Shown: positions 44,187 to 53,965, counted from the stretch's first letter. The stretch is 64,000 nt of DNA from an uncultured Muribaculaceae bacterium (GCA_947179295.1 CAMXAZ010000001.1:1-64000), one strand, 5' to 3'. Program-made: numbers and translations. Notes: generated by a model not told the origin, from the sequence alone.

Positions 44187-46316
44187 TTATTTAGGCTCGA
44201 TTCCGAGGTTTTCGAACATGAAAGAATACATGTCGGTGTACTCTTCGAGCACTTTGGCTATGGGTTTGCCTGCTCCGTGGCCTGCCTTTGAGTCGATGCG
44301 GATGAGCTTGGGAGCATCGCCGGTGTCGGCGGCCTGGAGGGCGGCGGCATATTTGAAGGAGTGGGCGGGCACCACACGGTCGTCATGATCGGCTGTGGTG
44401 ACAAGGATAGCCGGATAAGGAGTGCCGTCGTTGCGGATGGCGTGGAGGGGCGAGTAGTCGAGGAGGTATTTTGCCATTTCGGGCGAGTCGGCGCTTGTGC
44501 CGTAGTCCGAAGCCCAGTTCCAGCCGATGGTGAAGAGGTGGTAGCGCATCATGTCCATCACGCCAACACGGGGAATGGCCACCTTGAAGAGGTCGGGACG
44601 CATGTTGACCGAGGCTCCAACGAGGAGGCCGCCGTTGCTGCCGCCTTCGATGGTCAGGTAGTCAGGAGAAGTCCAGCCTTCCTTGACGAGATATTCGGCT
44701 GCGGCGATGAAGTCGTTGAATACGTTGAGCTTGTTCATCTTGGTTCCGGCCTGATGCCATTCCTCACCGTATTCCGAGCCGCCGCGCAGGTTGGCCTGGG
44801 CATAGATCACGCCGTTTTCGAGAAGGAAGAGGCGGTTGGCCGAGAAGCCGGGTGTCAGCGAGACGTTGAAGCCTCCGTAGCCATAGAGATAGACTGGATT
44901 CTTGCCGTTGCGCTCAAGACCTTTCTTGTAGGTGAGGAACATGGGGACTTTCGTGCCGTCGGCCGAGGGATAGAACACCTGCTCGGTGACGTATTCGCCC
45001 AGATCAACGCCGTTGATTTCGGCCTGGAAGATGAGTTTGCTTTCGCCGGTGGCCATGTCATAGGCGTACTGTGCGGCGGGAGCTGTGAATGACGAGAAAC
45101 TGTAGTAGACTTCGCCGGGATGCTTGCGCTCGGTGTAGACTGATACCGAACCGTAGCCGGGAAGCTTTACGTCAGCTTCCTTCTTGCCGTTCATGTCATA
45201 GATGGCTACCTGGTTGGCGGCGTCTTTCTCATAGGTGAGGAAGAGCTTGTCGCCTGAGAACTGAGCGCCGGTGAGTACTCCGTCGGCTTCGGGGACGAGT
45301 TCTTTCCAGTTTTCAACAGCCGGATTGGCGAGGTCGGCCACCATGAGGCGGTTTTTGGGAGCGCCGTAGGAGGTCACAATGTAGATTTTGTTGTCGATGA
45401 CGTCGACGACACTGTTGTTGTAGTCCTGAGTGGGCAGCATGTCGGTCCAGACGCCGTTTTTGCGCACTTTAAGGGCATCGCCCACACCGGCACCGCCGAT
45501 GTGCACGAAAGTCACAGGCTGCGATTCGGCCACCTGGGCTCTGTGGAAGTGGAAGGGGTGCTGCGGATCGCTGAATGCTATGGTGTCTTCGCTCTGGGGA
45601 GTGCCGAGCTTGTGATAGTAGACGAGGTGGTTTTGGTTGGCGTTGGAGAATTCCTTACCTTCTTCCGGCACGGGGTAGGCGCTGTAGTAGAAGCCGTCGC
45701 CGTCCCAGGAAGCATCGGTGAACTTGCCCCAGAGTATGTGGTCAGGCAGGAGCTCTTTTGTCTTTGTGTCCATCACGAAGATCTCGGTCCAGTCTGAACC
45801 GCTTCGGCTGATGGTGTAGGCTGTGTATTTGCCGTCTTTTGACTGGAAGACTCCGGTGAGGGCCACTGTGCCGTCATCGCTCAGAGTGTTGGGGTCGAGG
45901 ACGACTTCGCGCTCGGTGCTGTCAAGGGTGGGTTTGCGGTAGAGCACCGACTGGTTCTTCAGGCCGTCGTTTTCAAAGAAATAGAACATGCCGTCGTTTT
46001 CCCGATAGGTCATGCCGCGCTTGACGTAGTTGTTGAGTTCGGTCAGGCGGGAGTTGATTTTCGAGCGGAAGGGGATTTTCGAGAGGTAGTCTTCGGTCAC
46101 CTTATTCTCGGCTTCTACCCAGCGGAGGGTTTCGGCTGCGGTGTCGTTTTCAAGCGGGCGGTAGGGATCAGGTACTGCCATTCCGAAGATGGTGTCGACG
46201 GTGTTGTCTGATGGAGCTGCCGGATAAGCGAGCTGTTTCTGATTGGAGCATCCGGCCAATGTGCCTAAAGCCAAGGTTGTCATAGTGGCGTAAGCTAAAT
46301 TACGGGAAAGTGACAT
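44187..46316 (-). CDS. Prolyl oligopeptidase (family S9A), lipoprotein
   Basis: The product is 709 residues from MSLSRNLAYATM; a possible start 63 bases upstream would place a basic stretch ahead of the signal and is less likely. The lipobox is LALGTLAGC. A beta-propeller (about 60-430, starting DPYRPLENDTAAETLRWVEAEN) precedes the alpha/beta-hydrolase domain, which has the nucleophile Ser in EGGSNGGLLVGA, Asp in TADHDDRVVPAHSFKYAA and His in KAGHGAGKPIAK. It cleaves short proline-containing peptides after proline, probably in the periplasm or at the surface. It lies downstream of the SusCD/DsbD-like genes, but a terminator lies between them. Confidence 0.93.
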   Translation of the reverse strand: MSLSRNLAYATMTTLALGTLAGCSNQKQLAYPAAPSDNTVDTIFGMAVPDPYRPLENDTAAETLRWVEAENKVTEDYLSKIPFRSKINSRLTELNNYVKRGMTYRENDGMFYFFENDGLKNQSVLYRKPTLDSTEREVVLDPNTLSDDGTVALTGVFQSKDGKYTAYTISRSGSDWTEIFVMDTKTKELLPDHILWGKFTDASWDGDGFYYSAYPVPEEGKEFSNANQNHLVYYHKLGTPQSEDTIAFSDPQHPFHFHRAQVAESQPVTFVHIGGAGVGDALKVRKNGVWTDMLPTQDYNNSVVDVIDNKIYIVTSYGAPKNRLMVADLANPAVENWKELVPEADGVLTGAQFSGDKLFLTYEKDAANQVAIYDMNGKKEADVKLPGYGSVSVYTERKHPGEVYYSFSSFTAPAAQYAYDMATGESKLIFQAEINGVDLGEYVTEQVFYPSADGTKVPMFLTYKKGLERNGKNPVYLYGYGGFNVSLTPGFSANRLFLLENGVIYAQANLRGGSEYGEEWHQAGTKMNKLNVFNDFIAAAEYLVKEGWTSPDYLTIEGGSNGGLLVGASVNMRPDLFKVAIPRVGVMDMMRYHLFTIGWNWASDYGTSADSPEMAKYLLDYSPLHAIRNDGTPYPAILVTTADHDDRVVPAHSFKYAAALQAADTGDAPKLIRIDSKAGHGAGKPIAKVLEEYTDMYSFMFENLGIEPK

Positions 46317-46433
46317 GGTGCTTTGGGGAGATAATGATTTGTTTGAAAAAAAGAGGCTTTTTGTATAGCCTTTCCGCAAAAGTACGACTTAATTTTTAAT
46401 CTTACACCCTACATTTGACTTTTTTAATAGATA

Positions 46434-46471
46434 AAAAGCCGGATATCGTAGAAAAGTGATATCCGGCTTTT
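46434..46471 (-). terminator. Bidirectional terminator between the DsbD-like gene and the prolyl oligopeptidase
   Basis: AAAAGCCGGATATC (46434-46447) pairs perfectly with GATATCCGGCTTTT (46458-46471). On the minus strand TTATC follows the T-rich arm. It ends the SusC-SusD-DsbD-like transcript 24 bases past the stop codon, so the oligopeptidase needs its own promoter. Confidence 0.8.
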
Positions 46472-46495
46472 GCTTGCGGGTGATGTATCTTTCAC

Positions 46496-48463
46496 TTATC
46501 TCAGACTGACGGGCAGGGAGGTGCTGACCGGGCGGAGGCAGACGGAGTTGTCGCAGCTCTGATAGGTCAGATTGCAGACGGCATCGCTGTCAGATTGGCC
46601 TGAAATGCGCTGGATGAAACGGCAGAGACCTTTGTAGTAGGTCGTGGCGTTTTTCGATGGGGTGACGGAAGGATAGCTCATCGGACCTTCGGCTTTTACT
46701 CCTTCGGGGAGCGAGAGGCTGATCTCGGTCGGGATGAAGGGATCGTCGTCATCGACGTTGGCATAGAGATGGAATCCGGGATGGATGCTGAGGGTGATGA
46801 CTATGTCGCGGGTGCCGTCTGGGTTTCTGACAAGCTCGGCTCTGGAGGCCACGGGGTTCTCGCGGTCGGTTGCGGGCATGGCCGAAGCGGCTGATGGTGC
46901 CTGAGCGGTGGGAGCGGTGCTTTCAGCTGCCGGGGCTGCGTTGCCGGCCGGTGCGGTCAGAACGGAATAGTCGTTTCCGGGAATGTCGCGGTCCTGGGTG
47001 TTGACGAGCCAGAGCCATCCGCCGGATTCGGTGAAGAAGAGGCGGTCACGGTTGTCTGTGAACCATTGGCGCCACTGAGCGGGAGTGCTGAAGCGGCAGA
47101 GGGTGTAGCGGGTGAGTATCGCCGAGGCCTTTTCGGCATCGCGGCCGCCGCGTTCGAGCATGTCGATGCAGGTTTCCAGCAGGCGGATGTCATTGTTGGC
47201 CATGCCGAGCGAGCGGACATCCTCGTCTATGTCAAGGCGATGGATTTCTCCGGCGGCAGGGCGGAACCAGGGGGTGTTGCGGTCGTAGTAGCGGTTGTAT
47301 TCCTCGATGTCGTCACCGAAGAAGTGAAACAGCTGCGGTTCGCGCTGGCGGATGAAGTCGGCATAGGGTGTCGGCTCCGGTCTGCGCTGCGGCGGAATCG
47401 AGATGAAGGCCGAATCGGTCAGGGTCAGCGGTTCACCTGCGGCGAGTTTTGCTTTGGCAGCCTGCTGTCCGCTGTCAACTTTGAGGTAGAAGTTCAGACG
47501 GGCTTTGTTTTCGGTGTCCCAGGCCGAACGGGCAATCTCGCCTTTGGCATGGGTGATGCTGCTGCGTGTGGCTATCTCGTCATTGTCCTTGCGGGCTATG
47601 ATGCGGCAGGGTCCGAGCTTGGCCATATAGATAATGGCGTTTGCCAGGGCTGCGCGTCCGGCTTCGGTCAGGCCCGAAGGTGAAGCGCCGAAGCCCCAGT
47701 GGAAGTAGTTGGCGTGGCGGCCTATGGCTACTGCGTCGATGCTTTTCGACGATACGCCGCCGGAAATGATTTCGGCTTCCGGCGAGTCTTCGTAGCCCCA
47801 GGGGCGGCAGACGAGACCGACGCGGATCTCAGGATCATCGGTGTAATTCTGTTTCTGCACGGTCCACATCTCAACCGAGTCAGGCACTGTCTCGCCATAG
47901 AGCTCGCCCGATTCGATGGCACCGGCAGGAGTCGGTTCCATGCGTGATCTGATGTCGACCTTGTAGGGGCCGTTGAAAATGGGATGGTCTTTTTTCCATC
48001 GCATCGCCTTGTTCTGGAGGCAGAGGCAATACCAGTCGTTTTTGCTTCCGGAGCCGGCTCTGATGGCCGCGCTTGCGTCGGCTATGCTGACCGTAGGGCG
48101 GTCGAATCCTTCAGGGAGCATTCTGACAGAGGGGCGTCCTTTGGAGTCGGTAGTTACGCTGTGGGGCTTCGGGCGGCCGTCGAAGATGGTGACGTCATAG
48201 CTGTCAGACATCGAGGCCCGGTAGTCAGCGGCGTCGACTGCCTTGACTTTTTTGAAGCGCGAGCGCAGGAAGCGGGTGAAGTCGGCAGCGCGTTCCTTGG
48301 CCGAAGCCGCGAGCTTGGCTGAATCGGCTGAAAGGCCCATAACCACGCCGCGGTTGGGTGACCCGCCCACGTAGAGGACAGATATATTATGCTTTGCAGC
48401 CACCCTGAACTGAAACAGGGTGGCGGCAAGGCAAAGGGTCAGAATCAGTGTTCTAATCTTCAT
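46496..48463 (-). CDS. Secreted protein with amidotransferase-like N-terminus and DsbD-like C-terminal domain
   Basis: The product is 655 residues with a signal peptide (1-23, ending VAAK). Residues 27-285 look like a class I glutamine-amidotransferase/ThuA-type fold (NISVLYVGGSPNRGVVM to AVAIGRHANYFHWGFGASPSGLTEAGRAALANAIIYM), but without a recognisable catalytic triad. A helical middle part is followed by a Pro/Ala-rich linker and, from about 555, a domain resembling the N-terminal domain of DsbD: IHPGFHLYANVD and LTYQSCDNSVCLRPVS with its two cysteines. Such domains pass reducing power or bind a redox partner. It lies 10 bases after susD, in the same operon. Function unknown. Confidence 0.65.
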   Translation of the reverse strand: MKIRTLILTLCLAATLFQFRVAAKHNISVLYVGGSPNRGVVMGLSADSAKLAASAKERAADFTRFLRSRFKKVKAVDAADYRASMSDSYDVTIFDGRPKPHSVTTDSKGRPSVRMLPEGFDRPTVSIADASAAIRAGSGSKNDWYCLCLQNKAMRWKKDHPIFNGPYKVDIRSRMEPTPAGAIESGELYGETVPDSVEMWTVQKQNYTDDPEIRVGLVCRPWGYEDSPEAEIISGGVSSKSIDAVAIGRHANYFHWGFGASPSGLTEAGRAALANAIIYMAKLGPCRIIARKDNDEIATRSSITHAKGEIARSAWDTENKARLNFYLKVDSGQQAAKAKLAAGEPLTLTDSAFISIPPQRRPEPTPYADFIRQREPQLFHFFGDDIEEYNRYYDRNTPWFRPAAGEIHRLDIDEDVRSLGMANNDIRLLETCIDMLERGGRDAEKASAILTRYTLCRFSTPAQWRQWFTDNRDRLFFTESGGWLWLVNTQDRDIPGNDYSVLTAPAGNAAPAAESTAPTAQAPSAASAMPATDRENPVASRAELVRNPDGTRDIVITLSIHPGFHLYANVDDDDPFIPTEISLSLPEGVKAEGPMSYPSVTPSKNATTYYKGLCRFIQRISGQSDSDAVCNLTYQSCDNSVCLRPVSTSLPVSLR

Positions 48464-48473
48464 TGCGAGTCAG

Positions 48474-49886
48474 TTAGTAATTCTGTTTGATCGAGGGATT
48501 GATGTTGGTCACGCTCTGGGGGAAGGGGAAAATCCACATGTCAGACTCAGGGGTGAGAGTGTAGGTCTTGTCCATGATGGTGCGGGTGTAGGTTTCGCGG
48601 AATTCGGGGAGGCGTGTCCAGCGTTTGCGGTCAACGAAGTTGTAGTAGCTGTAGATGTTTTCGCCGTGGGCTGTCTGCTTATAATGGGCTATGGCGTCGG
48701 CAAGAGTGGTGACCGATCCCTTCAGCGGAGCATATTTTTCAGACAGTATGCGGTTTACGCGCAGACGATCGAGGTAGTCCATCGCCGGGGTGATGTTGCC
48801 TTTGTGGAGTTCGCACTCGGCGAGGATCAGGAGCATCTGCGATGTTTTCAGACCGAAGTTGTTCCAGTTGGGGCTGAACTCGGCGGTCATTGTGGCGGGG
48901 ATGCCGATGAGGACGGTGCCGTAGTCGATAGGCTGTCCGGTGAGGGCATTGTAGGTAGTGATCTTGTCACGGCAGATGTGGCCGTCTTCGAAGCGGGCCA
49001 TTGTGACGTCCTGGATTCCTTTCACGTCGATGATCGAGCGGAACACGAAGAAGTCTTCCTGGCAGTCCATGAACGGACGGCTGATCAGACCGCGGGCGTT
49101 GAGACAGTTGTTGTAGTCAAGCACGGTCGAGTTGATGCCGAGTGCGTTTTCAGCGGCAACGGCAGCCTCGTCGTAGCGCTGCATGGCCATGAGAGCCATA
49201 GCCTTTACGGCATAGGCGAAGGGGAGGCCTACGCGCATGTGGTTGACCGGAGTTTCGGGGAGGGCACCGATTCCGATAGCCTCGTCAAGGTCTTTGATTA
49301 TGTGGGTGTAGACATATTCGAGAGTCTGCTGCGGGATGGTTGCGAGGATGTTCTGCGACTGTGTCAGATAGGGGATGGCCGGAGTTTCGGCTGCATAGGC
49401 CGGGTCATAGGCTTTGGCGAATTTCTGGACAAGCAGATAGTGGAAGAAGGCGCGGAGCACGAGGGCCTCGCACTTGACCTGCTGCTTGAGCTGCTGATCG
49501 CCTGAGGCGTTGTCGATGTTTGAGAGAATGGGGTTGGCCACGGCACCGATTATCTCATAGAAGGTTGAGTAGTGGGTGTCATTTGTGGTCTGTTCGATCA
49601 GCTCTTTGGCATGACCGGCCTCGTCGCAGGTCAGCAGGATGGAGTTGATGCTTTTCTGCGGGCTGTTTATGAGCGAGGGTATGTTGGAGTTGGGCAGAAG
49701 ATCGCCGATCAGATATGACATCTGGTCGGAGTAGATCGAGGAATACTCCCTGTTGAGAAGCATTTCAAGTTCTTCCGCTGATTTGAGCAGGTTGGTGCCT
49801 TTGGGGTCTATGTCAGTGAAGTCGGAGCAAGAGCTCAGGCTTATGAGCCCGGCAAAGGTCAGGAGTGATATGATGGTCTTTTTCAT
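48474..49886 (-). CDS. SusD/RagB-family surface lipoprotein
   Basis: The product is 470 residues from MKKTIISLLTFAGLISLSSC (lipobox LISLSSC), a typical but short SusD. Segments QQVKCEALVLRAFFHYLLVQKFAKAYDP and LKTSQMLLILAECELHKGNITPAMDYLDRLRVNR are RagB/SusD hallmarks. A start 12 bases upstream (MITTMKK) is also possible. It lies 24 bases after the SusC stop codon. Its substrate is unknown; the DsbD-like and peptidase neighbours make a peptide or glycoprotein as likely as a glycan (inference). Confidence 0.9.
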   Translation of the reverse strand: MKKTIISLLTFAGLISLSSCSDFTDIDPKGTNLLKSAEELEMLLNREYSSIYSDQMSYLIGDLLPNSNIPSLINSPQKSINSILLTCDEAGHAKELIEQTTNDTHYSTFYEIIGAVANPILSNIDNASGDQQLKQQVKCEALVLRAFFHYLLVQKFAKAYDPAYAAETPAIPYLTQSQNILATIPQQTLEYVYTHIIKDLDEAIGIGALPETPVNHMRVGLPFAYAVKAMALMAMQRYDEAAVAAENALGINSTVLDYNNCLNARGLISRPFMDCQEDFFVFRSIIDVKGIQDVTMARFEDGHICRDKITTYNALTGQPIDYGTVLIGIPATMTAEFSPNWNNFGLKTSQMLLILAECELHKGNITPAMDYLDRLRVNRILSEKYAPLKGSVTTLADAIAHYKQTAHGENIYSYYNFVDRKRWTRLPEFRETYTRTIMDKTYTLTPESDMWIFPFPQSVTNINPSIKQNY

Positions 49887-49910
49887 TGTTGTGATCATTC
49901 TGTGGGGTTA

Positions 49911-52900
49911 TTACAGGTTGACGTTGAGGCCGAACACGCATGATGCCGGGTTGCGCAGGCCGAGAGTTTCGGGGTCTACGCCGATATTGTTGCGGGTCCA
50001 GAGAGCCTTGGGGTTGTCGAGCTGGACACGCAGAGCGAGGTTGTTGATGCCGAAGCGGCGGAGCCAGCTCTGGGGCACGTCATAGCCGAAGACGATGTTG
50101 CGGATCTTGATGAAATCGGCATGGTGGATGGAGGTGTTCGAGTAGTATGCCTCGCTTGAGGATTGGGGGGAACCGTACTGTCCGAAACCGGGGGTGTTGG
50201 TGGGATTTTCAGGAGTCCATGCGTTCACGAAGTAGGAGCTGACTGCCGAGTAGGGCATGAGCTTGCCGGCTTCTACCTCAGGCAGTGCGCGCATCACGTG
50301 TCCGCCGGCATAGGCCATGAGTATGTTGAGGCTGAAACCGTTCCAGCGGAAGTTGTTGTTGAATCCGATGATTGTCTTGGGGTCGGTCTGACCGGAGAAT
50401 TCAAGCACGTCGATAGAGTGGCCTGCCACGGAGCGCTGAGGCTCTCCGTTTTCGTCATACCACATGGTCTGACCCTGGCGTCCGGGTTCGTCGCTGATGC
50501 CTGCGAAGCGGTATGACCACAGAGCGTTGACCGGATAGCCCTTGCGGTAGGGCACGGCCACAAGCTGTGAGGCGGAGGCCGATTTGCTTTCCACGCCTGT
50601 CACCACATTGCTGTTGTAGCTCACGGTCATTTCGGTTGTCCATCCGAATTTGCTGTTCTTGCCGGGCACAAACCAGTCATAGGCGATGCTGAGTTCCACA
50701 CCGCGGTTGCGTATCGAGGCCACGTTGGCTACCATCGAGGTGAAGCCGGTGGTGGGGTCGAGGGTCTTTTCATGGAAGATGTTGCGGCTGCTCTTGTTGT
50801 AGAAGTCGAACGATCCGCGCAGACGGTAGTTGAGGAAGCTGTAGTCGAGACCCACGTTGGTAGTGCGGTTTTCCTCCCAGCGCAGATAGGGGTTGGCGGG
50901 GCTGACGATGGTTCCGATGGGCAGGCCGGTGTAGTCGTTGATGTCAGTCGATTCGGCTGTCATGTAGCTGGTGGCACCCTGATAGATGTTGCCGGTCGCG
51001 CCGTAGCTCATTCGGAGTTTCAGGAAGTTGATCCAGGTGAGGTCATGCATGAACTGCTCGTTGTGGGCGTTCCAGCCGGCGCCGACTGACCAGAGGGGTT
51101 TGCCACGGAATTTGTCGTTGAGGCCGTAGACGTCGGCATAGTCCTTGCGGAAGGAGCCGAATGCGTTGTAGCGGTCGTCATAAGTATATGTGGCGTTGGC
51201 ATAGCCTGAGGCATAGCGGTGGCGGTTTTCAACGATGATGCCGAGCCCGTCGCCAATGTAGCTCCAGGCCGCGCTTGCCGAGGGGAAGCCTCCTACGAGC
51301 GGCATGTAGTTGGGGTTTGTGCGGAAGTTCTGCAGGGTGTTGAAGTCTACGGTGTTTGTGGCGCTGTTCTGGAGCTGTTCGTCATAGCCGAGCACGAGCG
51401 ACTTGGTTCCGTTGACCTTTGTCTCGCGGAATTCCAGACCGGCGATGGCTGCGATTTCATGCTTGTCGAAGAAGCACTTCGAGTAGTTGGCCTGGGCGCG
51501 GGCAGTCCAGTAGCGGCCTTCGGTGTTGACGGTCTGGAGCATGCCTCCGCTCTTGGGAGTCATATAGGAAACGCCTCCGTAATTGTCGATGACGGTGTAG
51601 GCGTTGCGGATGGTGCGCGAAGCGTGGCTCTGCTCGTTGGCATGCCATGAAGCGTTGTGGTTTTCCATCTCATAGAGGAACTGGGTGTTGAGGGTCAGTC
51701 CGTCGATGACACGGAAGAGAAGGTCGGCATGATAGCGCATGTGGTTGCGCTTGGTGCGGCGGGTGTTGTTGCGGAATTCGTCGGTGATGATCACGCCGAG
51801 GTCATGGAAGCCTTCCTGACCTTTGCCTTCCCAGTATTCGTTGCCGGAGTAGTTGTAGTAGAGTGTCCGGCGTGAGCCGTCGGCATTGTAATAGGGGGTG
51901 TAGGCCGGAAGCGCCCAGATGTTTGTGTAGGCTGCGGTGACGTCAGATCCGGCTTCCTTGCGGTTGTTGTAGATGCCGTTGAAGCTGACGGTGGCAGTCA
52001 CCCACTTGGCAAGGTCGAAACTGCCTTTGTAGCTGAGATTGAAGTAGTCGGAGTTCTGACCGATGATGCCGGTGTTGTCGGTCTTGTAGTTGAGGGTCAC
52101 GTTGTGGCGCGCCTTGTCAGTGCTGCTGCGGAGTGCGAGATTGTACTGCTGTACGATCTGACGGCGGTAGACATCGTCGGCATAGTCGCGTGCGAAGTTG
52201 TTTTTCTTGAGCGCTTCGAGACGGCTGTCGAGCTCCTCGCGGCTGATCTGGCCTGTGGCCAGCTGGTAGTAGCCGTATTTCACCGGCGACACGCCCATGT
52301 GGCCGGCGTTGATCTGGGTGTTGGTATTGGTGATCGGGTCTCCGACTTCGCCGTTGTTGTTGAAGAAGTAATATTCATAGTACTTCTTCTCGGCTTCCAC
52401 CTGCTGGGCGGCGCTCATGTAGAAGTTGTCGTTATAGTCTACGTTGCGGTTCTCGAACACTGTGAGGTTGGCCGAGAAGTCAATGTCGATCTTGTCTTTC
52501 TTGCGGGCGTTTTTGGTGGTGATGACAATGATGCCGTTTGCCGCACGTGCGCCGTAGATGGCGGCGGCCGCGGCATCTTTCAGCACGTTGATGCTTTCGA
52601 TGTCATAGGGGTTGAGGTCGGCTATGGCTCCGGCCACGGCGTCGCTTGAGGGTGTGGAGTTGCTGAAGGGATCGAAGTCGGAGAGGGTGCTTTCTACCGG
52701 CACACCGTCAATGACGAGCAGCGGCGAGGCCACACCTCTGAGGGTGCCGCTGCCGCGGATGATGGGCTTGCCGCCATAGGTAGACAGACCTGCCACACGG
52801 CCTTCGAGATTGTCGAGCACGTTGGCCGAATAGCGCTGGTCGAGTTTCTCGGCGCTCAGAGTGGTGGTGGCGCCGGTCATTTTTTCTTTCTTGATTTCCT

Positions 52901-53288
52901 GGTAGCCTGTCACCACCACTTCGTCCATCACGGCGGCGTTGAACTGGAGTGTGATATGCAGAGGCTTGCCGGAGTATGCTGAGAGGCTGACTGTCTGCGG
53001 TTTCATACCGATGTAGCTGACGGTCAGAGATGCGTTGGAGCCTCCCTTGACGTTGAGCGAGAATTTGCCGTCAATGTCAGTGGAGGTGCCCTGTCGGGTT
53101 CCGTCGAGGATCACAGTTGCGCCCGGTAATGGCTCACCGCTGTCATCTACGACAGTTCCTGTGACTGTTGTGTTGACTGTTCTGGTGGCTCCTTTGGTGT
53201 CGGTCGACACATTTGAGCCACTGGCATAGCCGTAGAGAGGAGATAGCGCCACGGATGCCGCTATCAGACTGAAAAAAGTTTTTCTCAT
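49911..53288 (-). CDS. SusC/RagA-family TonB-dependent transporter
   Basis: The product is 1125 residues: signal peptide (about 1-22), carboxypeptidase-regulatory-like domain (VTGTVVDDSGEPLPGATVILDGTRQGT), TonB-box segment DEVVVTGYQEIKKEKMTGATTTL, plug with GRVAGLSTYGGKPIIRGSGTLRG and IESINVLKDAAAAAIYGARAANGIIVITTK, then the barrel ending in CVFGLNVNL. It has a complete promoter upstream (53359-53389). It pairs with the SusD protein at 48474-49886. Confidence 0.95.
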   Translation of the reverse strand: MRKTFFSLIAASVALSPLYGYASGSNVSTDTKGATRTVNTTVTGTVVDDSGEPLPGATVILDGTRQGTSTDIDGKFSLNVKGGSNASLTVSYIGMKPQTVSLSAYSGKPLHITLQFNAAVMDEVVVTGYQEIKKEKMTGATTTLSAEKLDQRYSANVLDNLEGRVAGLSTYGGKPIIRGSGTLRGVASPLLVIDGVPVESTLSDFDPFSNSTPSSDAVAGAIADLNPYDIESINVLKDAAAAAIYGARAANGIIVITTKNARKKDKIDIDFSANLTVFENRNVDYNDNFYMSAAQQVEAEKKYYEYYFFNNNGEVGDPITNTNTQINAGHMGVSPVKYGYYQLATGQISREELDSRLEALKKNNFARDYADDVYRRQIVQQYNLALRSSTDKARHNVTLNYKTDNTGIIGQNSDYFNLSYKGSFDLAKWVTATVSFNGIYNNRKEAGSDVTAAYTNIWALPAYTPYYNADGSRRTLYYNYSGNEYWEGKGQEGFHDLGVIITDEFRNNTRRTKRNHMRYHADLLFRVIDGLTLNTQFLYEMENHNASWHANEQSHASRTIRNAYTVIDNYGGVSYMTPKSGGMLQTVNTEGRYWTARAQANYSKCFFDKHEIAAIAGLEFRETKVNGTKSLVLGYDEQLQNSATNTVDFNTLQNFRTNPNYMPLVGGFPSASAAWSYIGDGLGIIVENRHRYASGYANATYTYDDRYNAFGSFRKDYADVYGLNDKFRGKPLWSVGAGWNAHNEQFMHDLTWINFLKLRMSYGATGNIYQGATSYMTAESTDINDYTGLPIGTIVSPANPYLRWEENRTTNVGLDYSFLNYRLRGSFDFYNKSSRNIFHEKTLDPTTGFTSMVANVASIRNRGVELSIAYDWFVPGKNSKFGWTTEMTVSYNSNVVTGVESKSASASQLVAVPYRKGYPVNALWSYRFAGISDEPGRQGQTMWYDENGEPQRSVAGHSIDVLEFSGQTDPKTIIGFNNNFRWNGFSLNILMAYAGGHVMRALPEVEAGKLMPYSAVSSYFVNAWTPENPTNTPGFGQYGSPQSSSEAYYSNTSIHHADFIKIRNIVFGYDVPQSWLRRFGINNLALRVQLDNPKALWTRNNIGVDPETLGLRNPASCVFGLNVNL

Positions 53289-53358
53289 TTAGCTTGATGA
53301 TTGGTGTTCAGAATTGATATAATTTCTCTATAGCTTATAGACAAATTGATTGGTCGCG

Positions 53359-53389
53359 CAAAATTAGCAAATAAATTGCTATAAAACAA
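53359..53389 (-). promoter_or_regulatory. Promoter of the second susC operon
   Basis: TTG (53389-53387), 20 bases, then TAATTTTG (53366-53359) on the minus strand, the full Bacteroides consensus. The start of transcription would be near 53353, giving a leader of about 65 bases. Confidence 0.65.
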
Positions 53390-53457
53390 CAGACTATTCG
53401 TTGCAAATTGATAGTCTGACGTCGGTTAAACAATCTTTTGGTTGAAAAATGTAAAAA

Positions 53458-53489
53458 AACGCAGGTCCGAAATGATACGGATCTGCGTT
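53458..53489 (-). terminator. Terminator of the small-ORF transcription unit
   Basis: AACGCAGGTCCG (53458-53469) pairs with CGGATCTGCGTT (53478-53489) with one mismatch. On the minus strand TTTTTAC follows the stem, a clear T-run. It separates the two small ORFs from the susC promoter. Confidence 0.8.
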
Positions 53490-53636
53490 TCTATTCTTTC
53501 TGATTTTATATATTAAAGACTTGTCAGATGATTGACTTGAAAAAGAGGGGACGAGTCTGAACGCTTTGTTCTGTCCTCTGACAGTGACGTTCAATGTCCC
53601 TCGGAGGGAGGTGGGGTATCACTCCGCACTCTACGA

Positions 53637-53741
53637 TTACCAGATTTCGCGGCGATCGTTGTGGTGGTCGGGGTGATACATGAGGGCTGCTGATTCGCAA
53701 TACCACTCGATGGCTTTTTTTACCATTTTTGTTACTTTCAT
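53637..53741 (-). CDS. Small ORF, 34 residues, second of a pair
   Basis: ATG at 53741 to TAA at 53637 encodes 34 residues. The start is MKVTKMVKKAIEWYC, a basic amphipathic helix ending in Trp-Tyr-Cys; the middle is ESAALMYHPD and the end His-rich and charged, closing with Ile-Trp. No signal peptide or membrane segment. It lies 101 bases downstream of the 40-residue ORF and upstream of a strong terminator, so both would be on one transcript. I do not recognise the family. Confidence 0.5.
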   Translation of the reverse strand: MKVTKMVKKAIEWYCESAALMYHPDHHNDRREIW

Positions 53742-53842
53742 AATGTGTTCATTTTAAAAGTTTAACATACATGGGTTAATTGATTGTGGAATGCGCGGTG
53801 AGGCGGCGCTTCCGAAAAAAACTCTGCTTCAGGGCGATCTTT

Positions 53843-53965
53843 CTACTTGGTCTCGTCGTTGATACGGATGGTGCAGTCGCCGGTGACACGGAAACTGTCG
53901 CTTGAACCGAGTGATCGGAAGATGTTGTTGACATCTGCCCTGAGAACCTTAAGCATGTTGGTCAT
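53843..53965 (-). CDS. Small ORF, 40 residues, first of a pair
   Basis: ATG at 53965 to TAG at 53843 encodes 40 residues. It starts with MTNMLKVLRADVNNIFRSLG, a helix with basic and hydrophobic faces, and ends with RVTGDCTIRINDETK, with one Cys. A -7 element lies about 116 bases upstream. The 60-base AT-rich leader directly ahead of the ATG is unlike coding DNA, so the start is plausible. Family not recognised. A peptide precursor or small regulatory protein is possible but not shown. Confidence 0.5.
   Translation of the reverse strand: MTNMLKVLRADVNNIFRSLGSSDSFRVTGDCTIRINDETK

Noticed and set aside
48420..49505. Plus-strand ORF of 361 codons
   Set aside because: It is antisense to the susD gene; the composition is typical of a shadow frame.
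53524..53706. Minus-strand ORF of 60 codons overlapping the 34-residue ORF
   Set aside because: It overlaps that ORF in another frame, has no start region of its own, and its sequence is rich in Pro, Ser and Arg without pattern.
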